This document shows, in pieces, positions 1-7,052 of a stretch of 64,000 nucleotides of DNA (positions are counted from its first letter, which is position 1; the number at the start of each line of letters is the position of its first letter). The notes beneath the pieces were generated by a model, which saw nothing but the letters and a program-made list of their open reading frames with translations, searched no databases and was not told the DNA's origin. Position numbers and translations under genes: made by a program. Origin of the DNA: Colwellia echini (lineage in GTDB: Bacteria > Pseudomonadota > Gammaproteobacteria > Enterobacterales > Alteromonadaceae); assembly GCF_002843355.2 (NCBI RefSeq), contig NZ_PJAI02000001.1, positions 496,001 through 560,000 on the forward strand. Reading direction: 5' to 3'.

Positions 1-9
1 TAAGCCTTT

Positions 10-94
10 GCCAGCGTGATGAAATTGGTATACATGGGGGATTCAAAATCCCCTGTCGCAAGACGTGTCGGTTCGAGTCCGACCGCTGGTACCA
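10..94 (+). tRNA. tRNA-Leu (anticodon CAA)
   Basis: An 85-nt cloverleaf can be read: acceptor strand GCCAGCG pairs with CGCTGGT, followed by an encoded ACCA end. The T arm is GGTTCGAGTCC. The anticodon stem GGGGA/TCCCC encloses the loop TTCAAAA, giving anticodon CAA, which reads UUG leucine codons. A short extra variable arm (TGTCGCAAGACG) marks it as a class II tRNA, as expected for leucine. A strong terminator follows 8 nt after the CCA, so this is the last or only gene of its transcript. Confidence 0.95.
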
Positions 95-101
95 CCATTC
101 T

Positions 102-136
102 AAAGCCCTGATTCGAAAGAGTCGGGGCTTTTTTAT
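102..136 (+). terminator. Rho-independent terminator after tRNA-Leu
   Basis: The inverted repeat AAAGCCCTGA / TCGGGGCTTT with a short loop (TTCGAAAGAG region) is followed by a T-run. It lies just behind the tRNA and before ppiC, so it separates the two. Confidence 0.85.
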
Positions 137-194
137 GTCTGAAAGATAATGCTAAACTAGTTTAGTTAACAAATGCTATTAAAAAGGTTTTTAC

Positions 195-473
195 ATGGCA
201 GCTACAGCGCACGCACTTCATATATTGGTTAAGCACAAAGAAATTGCAGAAGATATTATGCAGCAATTAGCCAAAGGCGCTAAATTTCAAAATTTAGCTA
301 AAAAATATTCGACATGCCCATCAGGTAAAAAGGGAGGAGATTTAGGCGAGTTTAGGCGAGGTCAAATGGTTCCTCAGTTTGATAAAGTGGCTTTTACTGG
401 CGCTATATTAGAGCCTCACTTAGTTAAAACTAAATTTGGTTGGCATGTAATTAAAGTGCTTTATAGAACCTAG
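195..473 (+). CDS. ppiC: parvulin-type peptidyl-prolyl cis-trans isomerase
   Basis: This 92-residue protein consists of a single rotamase (parvulin) domain with no signal peptide, so it is a cytoplasmic stand-alone PpiC that catalyses cis-trans isomerisation of prolyl bonds. The family pattern is visible: [14 protein letters not shown] at the start, then the central [27 protein letters not shown] stretch (in parts) and the terminal GWHVIKV. Its length matches the short PpiC family of about 93 residues. It is monocistronic, with a tRNA terminator upstream and soxR convergent downstream. The start ATG follows a weak AAAAGG ribosome site. Confidence 0.93.
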   Translation: MAATAHALHILVKHKEIAEDIMQQLAKGAKFQNLAKKYSTCPSGKKGGDLGEFRRGQMVPQFDKVAFTGAILEPHLVKTKFGWHVIKVLYRT

Positions 474-574
474 CTCATAATAAGAAATTCTCACTCTTTT
501 ATTCTTTATTTTAAGAGTAAGTATTTGAAGGTAGGTATTTGGTAGTAGGTAAGCTGACAGTTAAATATTCTTTA

Positions 575-1036
575 CTATGATAAATTGTTGTCTATCAATA
601 CTGCACCATCACCTACAGCGGCAAGTTTGTCGTCTTCGTTATACAGTGGGCAGGCATTCATCGACAAGCAGCCGCAACCAATACAACCCGCTAAATAATC
701 ACGTAACCGCTCCATAGTTTGAATGCGTTCATTTAAGCTTAGTTGCCAATGAGTTGAAAGTCGTTGCCAATCTTTTTGATTAGGCGCTGTTTTACCGTTG
801 AGCGTGTCGAGTTGTTCCTTAATTTCAGCCAGTGTTATGCCCATTTTTTGCGCAGCTTTAATCAAAGATACACGGCGTAATACTTGTTTGTTGTAACGTC
901 GTTGATTACCTGTATTACGCGTACTTTTAATTAAACCTTTGCTTTCATAAAAATGTAGTGTCGACACTTTCACGCCGCAGCGTTTTGCCACCGCCCCTAC
1001 AGTTAAAGCGTCTTCTCGCGCTACTAAATTTTTCAT
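575..1036 (-). CDS. soxR: redox-sensitive transcriptional activator SoxR
   Basis: This 153-residue MerR-family regulator has an N-terminal winged helix-turn-helix (TVGAVAKRCGVKVSTLHFYESKGLI, residues about 12-36), a dimerisation helix, and the SoxR [2Fe-2S] cluster motif CIGCGCLSMNACPLY near residues 118-132. The cluster senses redox-cycling compounds or superoxide by one-electron oxidation, switching the bound promoter on. The gene is divergent from two small redox genes whose shared upstream region carries a textbook SoxR operator (1155-1185). No soxS-like AraC gene is seen here, which agrees with the direct-regulon type of SoxR found outside enterics (known family behaviour; local regulation is inferred). 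Confidence 0.96.
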   Translation of the reverse strand: MKNLVAREDALTVGAVAKRCGVKVSTLHFYESKGLIKSTRNTGNQRRYNKQVLRRVSLIKAAQKMGITLAEIKEQLDTLNGKTAPNQKDWQRLSTHWQLSLNERIQTMERLRDYLAGCIGCGCLSMNACPLYNEDDKLAAVGDGAVLIDNNLS

Positions 1037-1154
1037 TACACTTCCTTATTTATCATGAATGAGTACTAACTAAATGCTTACTCATCAGCTCACGTATTTA
1101 TCTTGATTTGATTGTTATCACTAAAATTAATTGAAACTTTATATCAATTAACGC

Positions 1155-1185
1155 TTGACCTCAAGTTAACTTGAGGATTTATAGT
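1155..1185 (+). promoter_or_regulatory. SoxR operator within a 19-bp-spaced promoter
   Basis: A perfect 18-bp palindrome, CCTCAAGTTAACTTGAGG (1159-1176), lies between a -35 element TTGACC (1155-1160) and a -10 element TATAGT (1180-1185). The spacer is 19 bp, the overlong spacing that MerR-family activators such as SoxR correct by bending DNA. As I recall it, the palindrome matches the core of the E. coli soxS operator. It should drive the VOC gene at 1219, and probably the flavodoxin-like gene at 1720, when SoxR is oxidised. Confidence 0.9.
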
Positions 1186-1218
1186 GGACTCAACTTCAGC
1201 AACAAAGTAGAGAAAAAC

Positions 1219-1632
1219 ATGTACTTAGAGCATATAAATTTAACTGTAAACGATATTGACGACACATTAGCCTTTTACAAAGCCGCTTTTCCTAACTGGG
1301 TTGTTCGCGGTGAAGGAGAGCAGACTTGGTATGGAAAGTCACGTCGCTGGCTTCATTTTGGTGATGACGATCAATATTTAACTTTTTGTAGTGCAGGAGA
1401 GGGGAAAGCCCGTGATTTAGCAGGTCACCAAATAGGCTTAGCTCACTTCGCGTACGTTGTAACTAATTTATCGGCCATGCAAGCAAGGTTGTTAGCTGCT
1501 GGCTTTAAGCTTGATAAAAAAGGTCCTGAAGATCCATATCGCTCGAATATATATTACATAGACCCAAATGGCATTGAAGTTGAGTTTGTTCAATACCACA
1601 GTGACTTACCTGAGCAGCGAAACGCATATTAA
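1219..1632 (+). CDS. VOC-family (glyoxalase/bleomycin-resistance-like) protein
   Basis: A 137-residue protein with the vicinal-oxygen-chelate fold pattern: MYLEHINLTVNDIDDTLAFY at the N-terminus, a second beta-alpha-beta half beginning GLAHFAYVV, and the terminal DPNGIEVEFVQY. His4 and the late Glu (in IEVEF) fit metal ligands. The open frame extends upstream to a TTG at 1171, but that codon lies inside the SoxR operator, so the ATG at 1219 is chosen. The SoxR promoter directly upstream suggests a role in detoxifying a redox-active or electrophilic compound. The substrate cannot be told from sequence. Confidence 0.85.
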   Translation: MYLEHINLTVNDIDDTLAFYKAAFPNWVVRGEGEQTWYGKSRRWLHFGDDDQYLTFCSAGEGKARDLAGHQIGLAHFAYVVTNLSAMQARLLAAGFKLDKKGPEDPYRSNIYYIDPNGIEVEFVQYHSDLPEQRNAY

Positions 1633-1634
1633 TC

Positions 1635-1650
1635 AACCTGAGCTCAGGTT
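1635..1650. repeat. 16-bp perfect palindrome between the two SoxR-linked genes
   Basis: AACCTGAGCTCAGGTT is fully self-complementary and lies just after the VOC stop codon. It has no loop and no T-run, so it is a poor terminator. It could be a protein-binding site or a processing hairpin controlling expression of the downstream flavodoxin-like gene. No regulator can be named. Confidence 0.5.
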
Positions 1651-1719
1651 AATCAGGAATTAATTTTCTAATTAACGCTACAGCCTAAAGAATAAATAAG
1701 CAATAAAATAAGGAATACT

Positions 1720-2286
1720 ATGAAATCAATTGCCGTCGTTTACCATTCTGCATCAGGTGTAACGCACAGTTTAGCTAATGCGATACAACAAGGCGCCAGT
1801 ACCATTTATAACGCGCAAGGTGCGGTAGAAGTGAATGCTTATCGTATTCAGCCTGAGCATATTCATCAAGGCCGTTTTATTGCACAAGATATGTTGGATA
1901 ACATCAGTAAAGCAGATGCTATTATCTTTGGCTCCCCAACTTACATGGGTTCAATATCTGCACAATTTAAAGCGTTTGTAGATGCCTCAAGTGAAATATG
2001 GTTTAGCGGCGGTTGGACTAACAAAATAGCCGCAGCATTTACGGTAGGCTCTTATTACTCTGGAGATCAATTAAGTACCATTCAATATTTACAAACGCTT
2101 GCTGGACAACATGGTATGTTGTGGGCAGGATTAGATGGTAAAGGGTTAAAAGAAAATAATGTAGTGAATAACTCAGGTGCGCAATCTGGATTAATAACCT
2201 ATACACAAAATAGTAAAGTACCTAGCGATGCATTGTTAACCGCGAGATATTTAGGTGAACGGGTGGCTAGATTAGCCTGTCAGTAA
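1720..2286 (+). CDS. flavodoxin-fold NAD(P)H-dependent oxidoreductase (WrbA-like)
   Basis: This 188-residue cytoplasmic protein begins with a flavodoxin FMN loop (IAVVYHSASGVTHSLANAI, residues 4-22) and carries the family stretch FGSPTYMGSISAQFKAFVD (residues about 67-85), which lines the flavin. It belongs to the WrbA/NAD(P)H:quinone oxidoreductase group, which reduce quinones by two electrons and so avoid redox cycling. It follows the VOC gene by 87 nt in the same direction, downstream of the SoxR promoter, and SoxR regulons commonly contain such reductases. Regulation is inferred. The ribosome site is AAGGA, 9 nt before ATG. Confidence 0.85.
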   Translation: MKSIAVVYHSASGVTHSLANAIQQGASTIYNAQGAVEVNAYRIQPEHIHQGRFIAQDMLDNISKADAIIFGSPTYMGSISAQFKAFVDASSEIWFSGGWTNKIAAAFTVGSYYSGDQLSTIQYLQTLAGQHGMLWAGLDGKGLKENNVVNNSGAQSGLITYTQNSKVPSDALLTARYLGERVARLACQ

Positions 2287-2475
2287 TAAAGTTTGTTATT
2301 TTTATCGCTTAGGTGATTTGATAGCTCCCGTTTAACCAGTGTTTAATTTTATTTAGCGCCTAGAGTAATCATTCTATTGTTAATGTTTTTAAATTGAAGG
2401 TAGTACTGTGTAAATATTTTGTGTTTAGTCTGTACACCTTGCCTATTAACGATTTTGCTTGTATCTTTGATGTCA

Positions 2476-2508
2476 TGTGATTGTCATATTTATGTTTTGT
2501 GATTGTCA
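2476..2508. repeat. paired 11-bp direct repeats upstream of the chemoreceptor gene
   Basis: TGTGATTGTCA occurs at 2476-2486 and again at 2498-2508, exactly 22 bp apart, which is two helical turns. The rest of the 323-nt gap (2287-2609) shows no ORF or RNA structure I can support. The phased repeats look like binding sites for a regulator acting on the chemoreceptor gene at 2610. The half-site TGTGA recalls CRP, but the second half-site is absent. Confidence 0.45.
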
Positions 2509-2609
2509 AATAAGTGCCGTTTGTTAACCAATGTCAGCTAATTTTTAGATTGACTGAAGTAAAGCTGACGTTGCATGTCATCCGGTATTTATTATTTTAA
2601 GAGATAGGT

Positions 2610-4754
2610 ATGTATTTAAAAAGCCAGCAAATGAAGTTATCTAACAAAGAAAAATCATGGTTACCTTGGTTTGGTACTAATGGTAAATTAGCATTGGGTT
2701 TTAGCTGCTTTGTTAATAAAAGTACATACTCTACTGTAGAACAAATTTTTGAAGGTGTTGCCAATACTCGCGTTAAATTATTACAGATGTGGGCGGATAC
2801 TCATTGGGGTCACCTTAGTTCATTGGCAAGCGATATTGATATTGTAAAGCTCGAAAATAATAGTCAATTACTGCAAAAAAAGAATAAAGAAATTTGTGAT
2901 TTTTCTGAAATATTTATTTTAGACCAAAACTCAAATGTTGTTGTAAGTAGTTATCCTGCAAGAGTTGGTAAGCGCCATGAACAATCGAAAGCGGTTGCTA
3001 TGGCACAAAAAAATCGATTTTTACATGGCCCTTATGTTGATAAATATACGTTAAGTATCGGTGCTTCTTCATCAAAATTTCATGATGAAGTGACCATTAT
3101 GTTTTACCTACCCTTGATAGAAAATGGTCAAACCGTTGCAATATTAGCGGCACGTGTACCTAATGATGTATTGGGCGATTTAATTCAACGTGAAGCAGGA
3201 CATGTTTATCCTGAATCTGGTGATAACTACCTGTTTATGGTTGATGCTAAATTTGATACGAGTATTCAGCAGGGTGTTGCCTTATCTCGATCTCGCTTTG
3301 AAGATAATGCCTTCAGTCACGGCGAAAACTTAAAATCGGGAGTCAATACTGGTTTTGGTGTGGTTAAAATTAAACGTCATACCGAGTTAGAAATTAGATT
3401 TACCGATCCTGCCACCAATGAACTTCACCCAGGTATTAGAGAAACAATTAAGCACGGTGAAAATTTGTTTGTTAGTTACCCTGGTTATTCTGATTATCGA
3501 CATATTCCAGTAATAGGTAAAGGGGTTACGTTTCAAATGCCAGGTTCGTTAGACGTTTGGGGAATGATGTGTGAAGGAGACCTCGAAGAGGTTTATCGCC
3601 GTCGTTCGATTAATCTAAGTTTAATGAACATATACTTTATTATGGTCAGTGGTATTGTTTGTGTTCATGGCGGCCTAAGTAGTTTTACTGATCTTTCTAA
3701 TACTATTGTAAATAGCGTAACCCTTGGTTCTATTTTGTTAAGTGGTTATGTTTTCTCAATATTTGGTACTAACAAAGTATCTAACCGTTTGAACCATATG
3801 ACCCAGGTGATAAGAACTATTGCCGAAGGTGAAGGTAACCTTACTCAACGACTAGCGCCAGCAGACATCAAGCATGATGAAACAGGTGATATGAGCCGTT
3901 GGATTAATAGTTTTATCGATAACTTAGACGGTATTGTCGGGCAGGTGATTAGAGCTTCCGGCAATGTTAAGGCTACTAACGAAGAAATGCTTAATAAAAA
4001 TGATGCGGTTGCTAAAAGCTCTATGCAAGTACAAGAGTCGATGGAGCATATGCAAACCTTAATAGAAAACCAACGGGTTGTTATATTACAGGCCTCGCAT
4101 ACTGGCGAAAGTATGAAAGAGACAATGGCACATGTTGTTAATAAAGCTCAAGATGATTACAAAAGCGCTAGAGCAGGTACGCAAGCTATTCGCGATATTG
4201 TTTCTTCAACGGCTAATTCAGTGCAGTCAATTAATACAAAAATGAATGATATTGGTCATATTATTTCAGTTATCACAGAAATCACGAATCAAACAAATTT
4301 ATTAGCCTTAAACGCAGCCATTGAAGCGGCAAGAGCTGGTGAGCACGGTAGAGGTTTTTCTGTAGTAGCAGATGAAGTACGAGGTTTAGCGGGAAGAACT
4401 GCAGAAGCAGCTAAAGACATTCAAGCGATGATTCATGATTTACAGGATGAAACTAAGCAAGCGGTAGCTTTTATGGAAGCAGGTGTTGAAAATGTTGATG
4501 AAAGTTTAAAGCTCACTGAAGCTGCATCAACAGAGAATAAAGAATTACATGCCATTGTTGAAGAAATGTTTTCTGCGATTAATATTATCGAGCAAAATAG
4601 TGCGAGAAATGCGGAAACGGTACAATCGGTATTTGATGTAACTCGTGATATGGCGAGTTACATTGAAGAGCTTACCAATAGCTCTAAAATGGTTGACTCA
4701 ACCGCTAGTAAGTTGCAAAAGCTAGTAGGTACATTCACTGTGAGTAAAGTTTAA
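2610..4754 (+). CDS. methyl-accepting chemotaxis protein with Cache-like sensor
   Basis: This 714-residue chemoreceptor has a sensor region at about residues 40-320 (PDC/Cache-like, containing [15 protein letters not shown]), two hydrophobic segments at about 333-355 and 362-385, a HAMP-like segment, and a long coiled-coil signalling domain. The highly conserved hairpin tip [20 protein letters not shown] is at about residues 565-584. It would transmit ligand occupancy to CheA/CheW. Oddly, no hydrophobic segment is apparent at the N-terminus, where transmembrane helix 1 usually lies, so the sensor may not be periplasmic in the usual way. The start follows AGAGATAGG, and Met8 is an alternative. 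Confidence 0.9.
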   Translation: MYLKSQQMKLSNKEKSWLPWFGTNGKLALGFSCFVNKSTYSTVEQIFEGVANTRVKLLQMWADTHWGHLSSLASDIDIVKLENNSQLLQKKNKEICDFSEIFILDQNSNVVVSSYPARVGKRHEQSKAVAMAQKNRFLHGPYVDKYTLSIGASSSKFHDEVTIMFYLPLIENGQTVAILAARVPNDVLGDLIQREAGHVYPESGDNYLFMVDAKFDTSIQQGVALSRSRFEDNAFSHGENLKSGVNTGFGVVKIKRHTELEIRFTDPATNELHPGIRETIKHGENLFVSYPGYSDYRHIPVIGKGVTFQMPGSLDVWGMMCEGDLEEVYRRRSINLSLMNIYFIMVSGIVCVHGGLSSFTDLSNTIVNSVTLGSILLSGYVFSIFGTNKVSNRLNHMTQVIRTIAEGEGNLTQRLAPADIKHDETGDMSRWINSFIDNLDGIVGQVIRASGNVKATNEEMLNKNDAVAKSSMQVQESMEHMQTLIENQRVVILQASHTGESMKETMAHVVNKAQDDYKSARAGTQAIRDIVSSTANSVQSINTKMNDIGHIISVITEITNQTNLLALNAAIEAARAGEHGRGFSVVADEVRGLAGRTAEAAKDIQAMIHDLQDETKQAVAFMEAGVENVDESLKLTEAASTENKELHAIVEEMFSAINIIEQNSARNAETVQSVFDVTRDMASYIEELTNSSKMVDSTASKLQKLVGTFTVSKV

Positions 4755-4807
4755 TTTTTCATTGTTAATGAATAAAGTGATAAATCATAAGTACTAGTAA
4801 CTAGGTG

Positions 4808-4835
4808 ATAGATGTTAGCTCAAGTTAACATCTAT
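4808..4835. terminator. hairpin between convergent genes
   Basis: The 10-bp stem ATAGATGTTA / TAACATCTAT encloses an 8-nt loop between the stops of the chemoreceptor and patatin genes. No clear T-run follows on either strand, so it is a weak bidirectional terminator candidate. Confidence 0.5.
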
Positions 4836-4867
4836 TCACTCAATTACTCATTCAATTATTCATTCAA
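4832..4867 (-). repeat. 12-bp x3 tandem duplication spanning the patatin stop codon
   Basis: Read on the minus strand, the last codons and stop of the patatin gene, TTGAATGAATAA, are followed at once by TTGAATGAGTAA and TTGAGTGAATAG. Each unit encodes Leu-Asn/Ser-Glu-stop in the same frame, so the gene ends in three successive in-frame stop codons. Confidence 0.85.
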
Positions 4868-6103
4868 TGGTTTACCCACTTTTAAATCATATTCATTCCA
4901 CAAGATTTCTGTTTGCCAATCGTAGCCTTTAATTGCTTTGCCATAACCTAACTTATAAACTTCACGCATTTCACTTGGCACAAATTCTAACATAGATTTT
5001 ATATCGTTTGAGTTTTGCGGAATTGTTGCCATATGAAAATTAACGCCTTTTTGTTTTGCGCTGTGATAAATGCGCGATACGCTACGATCAAATAGTAAGT
5101 CCATTTCAACATTAATAAATGAATTTAATATTGGCCGTATTCTTAGGGGCACTGGCTCATATTCGTGGCGTTCACGGTATTTTTTGTTAGCAATAATATA
5201 AAGGTTGGTTTCTACCTTAGCACTTACATCTTGCTGTATTTGTAATTCATTTACCCAGTTAATGAACATTCCCACCATAAATACATTAGAGTAAACACCG
5301 CCATCAACATGCATTTGAGAATATTTTTCACCATTAATTGGTATTTCAAAAAAGTGCGGTGGGAAAATAACAGGCACAGCGCATGACGCATAAATAATAT
5401 CGCGGTAACGCTGTACTTTATCAGGGTGATCACTTGCAGCGATTGCTCCCATATCCCAAACAACTAACTGTCCGGTATCTAAATTAGTTGTGCCAACATA
5501 TAAACGGCGGCCTTTTTTATGTTCAGCAGCAATTTTAATTAAAAACTCTTCGTTAATGCCTTTTTTAAGCGCCATTTTTAATGGTGTAGGATCAGAAAGG
5601 GTTGCATCGCTAAAGATATTTAACCAACTACTGGTATAAAGATCTTCAGAAGCCAAGTTATTAAATATGGTGTCTAACTTTGCTATTTTTTCGCCACCTA
5701 AAAAAGCAAACGATGCCATGATAGAGCCTGTAGATATAGCCGTTACCACATCAAAATCAGGTAATGTTCCATTATCCTTCCAACCGTTGAGTACGCCTGC
5801 ACCATAAGCGCCACCTGCACCACCGCCTGATAAGGCTAAAATATTAAAGTCTGCATTGGTCGAATTTGGCGAAAGTTCTAACATTCTTTGTTTTAAAACA
5901 TCACCTAAGCTTCTGCGTAGAGTGAACTGTGAATCTTTGTTATTAACATCAAGGTCTAATGCACCCCACGGTAACATTTGGGAATATTCTTTGGGTAAAG
6001 GAGTTGCCCTACTTGAACAACCGGAAAGAATTAAAGCAATTAAAATTGAAATGCTAAGATTTTTGAAAGATGCGCTTCCAGTCCACCAATTTAATACATG
6101 CAT
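4856..6103 (-). CDS. patatin-like phospholipase lipoprotein
   Basis: This 415-residue protein has a hydrophobic N-terminus ending in the lipobox LSGC (Cys about 29), so it is predicted to be a lipoprotein. The patatin domain shows the glycine-rich oxyanion loop ALSGGGAGGAYGAGVL (residues about 90-105), the nucleophile serine in AISTGS (first Gly of GxSxG replaced by Ala) and the catalytic Asp in VDGGVYSN. The family hydrolyses acyl esters of phospholipids or other lipids by a Ser-Asp dyad. The gene is transcribed alone, between a convergent chemoreceptor gene and the co-directional DoxX gene 211 nt upstream. The substrate is unknown. Confidence 0.88.
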   Translation of the reverse strand: MHVLNWWTGSASFKNLSISILIALILSGCSSRATPLPKEYSQMLPWGALDLDVNNKDSQFTLRRSLGDVLKQRMLELSPNSTNADFNILALSGGGAGGAYGAGVLNGWKDNGTLPDFDVVTAISTGSIMASFAFLGGEKIAKLDTIFNNLASEDLYTSSWLNIFSDATLSDPTPLKMALKKGINEEFLIKIAAEHKKGRRLYVGTTNLDTGQLVVWDMGAIAASDHPDKVQRYRDIIYASCAVPVIFPPHFFEIPINGEKYSQMHVDGGVYSNVFMVGMFINWVNELQIQQDVSAKVETNLYIIANKKYRERHEYEPVPLRIRPILNSFINVEMDLLFDRSVSRIYHSAKQKGVNFHMATIPQNSNDIKSMLEFVPSEMREVYKLGYGKAIKGYDWQTEILWNEYDLKVGKPLNE

Positions 6104-6314
6104 GTAATATATGAACTCAGGATATGAAATATTGTGTAAATAAATAGAGTTCAGTATACATCAGTGAAAATAATAAACATTTGATTTTATCGTTTTCATT
6201 TTACTAAGTAATATGGGTATGTTGCAGTTTAATAAGTGGTTCAGGAGAAAGGATTAGGTGAAAGTGAGTTTTAATAAAGGTGAACACTAGGTATATCTAG
6301 TGTTCACCGTAAAA

Positions 6315-6728
6315 TTATTTAACTGTAAATTTAACGTCTTGATCGCGTAACAAGTAAAGCGCGAAACAAGCTGCTAGCATTGGCCATGCAGTGAAAAATA
6401 ATAAGTTATTGAAACCATCAAGGTATTGATTATACGAAGAGAAGGTAGACATTGCATGTATGATAAAAATAATGCCGTAGGTAATGCGCTTTTTAAAGCC
6501 AACTAAAAAAGCAAGCACTAGTAGCAGTTGTAAAGCACCTAAAATATACGCCACTGTGTCACTAGAACCCGCAATGCCATAAAATTTTTCAAATATTTTA
6601 GTGCTGTGCCCAGGATTAAAAAACTTGTCTAAAGTCCACATAATCATCACAATAAAAACACCGAGGCGTAGCGAAAATAAAGACCATTGCAAACGGTTTT
6701 GTACATCTGAACTCATTGAGTTACTCAT
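6315..6728 (-). CDS. DoxX-family integral membrane protein
   Basis: A 137-residue protein with four predicted transmembrane helices, including LRLGVFIVMIMWTLDKF and AYILGALQLLLVLAFLVGF. The arrangement, and the early R-x-G-F-like helix followed by a Phe/His-rich loop, fit the DoxX/SURF4 family. Members are inner-membrane proteins sometimes linked to thiosulfate:quinone oxidoreduction or redox stress; function here is unknown. It is divergent from the TonB receptor operon across a 324-nt gap (6729-7052) in which I find no gene and no recognisable Fur box. Confidence 0.75.
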   Translation of the reverse strand: MSNSMSSDVQNRLQWSLFSLRLGVFIVMIMWTLDKFFNPGHSTKIFEKFYGIAGSSDTVAYILGALQLLLVLAFLVGFKKRITYGIIFIIHAMSTFSSYNQYLDGFNNLLFFTAWPMLAACFALYLLRDQDVKFTVK

Positions 6729-7052
6729 AAAAATTCCTAAATTGAAAAATAATAAACATCAGGATGATTAAGACCGATTGTTTGGTTTTTTATTTCAAAA
6801 ACTCGTAACTAATTTCATCAATTAACTTTCTTAATCAATTTTATTAAGTCATTGGCTCAGTAACTTTGTTAATTAATTAATTTGAAGTCAGAAGTCATCA
6901 GTTCTAAAACAATCACTCCTAGTAATGATCTCTGAATCAATAGTCCTTAAGTAATCAACTTCAAACTTATCCTTAAAAAATTAAGTACATAACCGATTCT
7001 CGTAAAATGAACACCAAAGCTTTGAAATTTATTTAGAGGGGTGAGGGTCTTA

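Noticed and set aside
1171-1218. TTG upstream start extending the VOC protein by 16 residues
   Set aside because: The codon lies inside the SoxR operator and upstream of the -10 element, so it cannot be in the transcript from that promoter.
6729-7052. Fur box or other iron-control site before the TonB receptor
   Set aside because: No match to GATAATGATAATCATTATC-like symmetry was found, so iron control and siderophore transport are not claimed.
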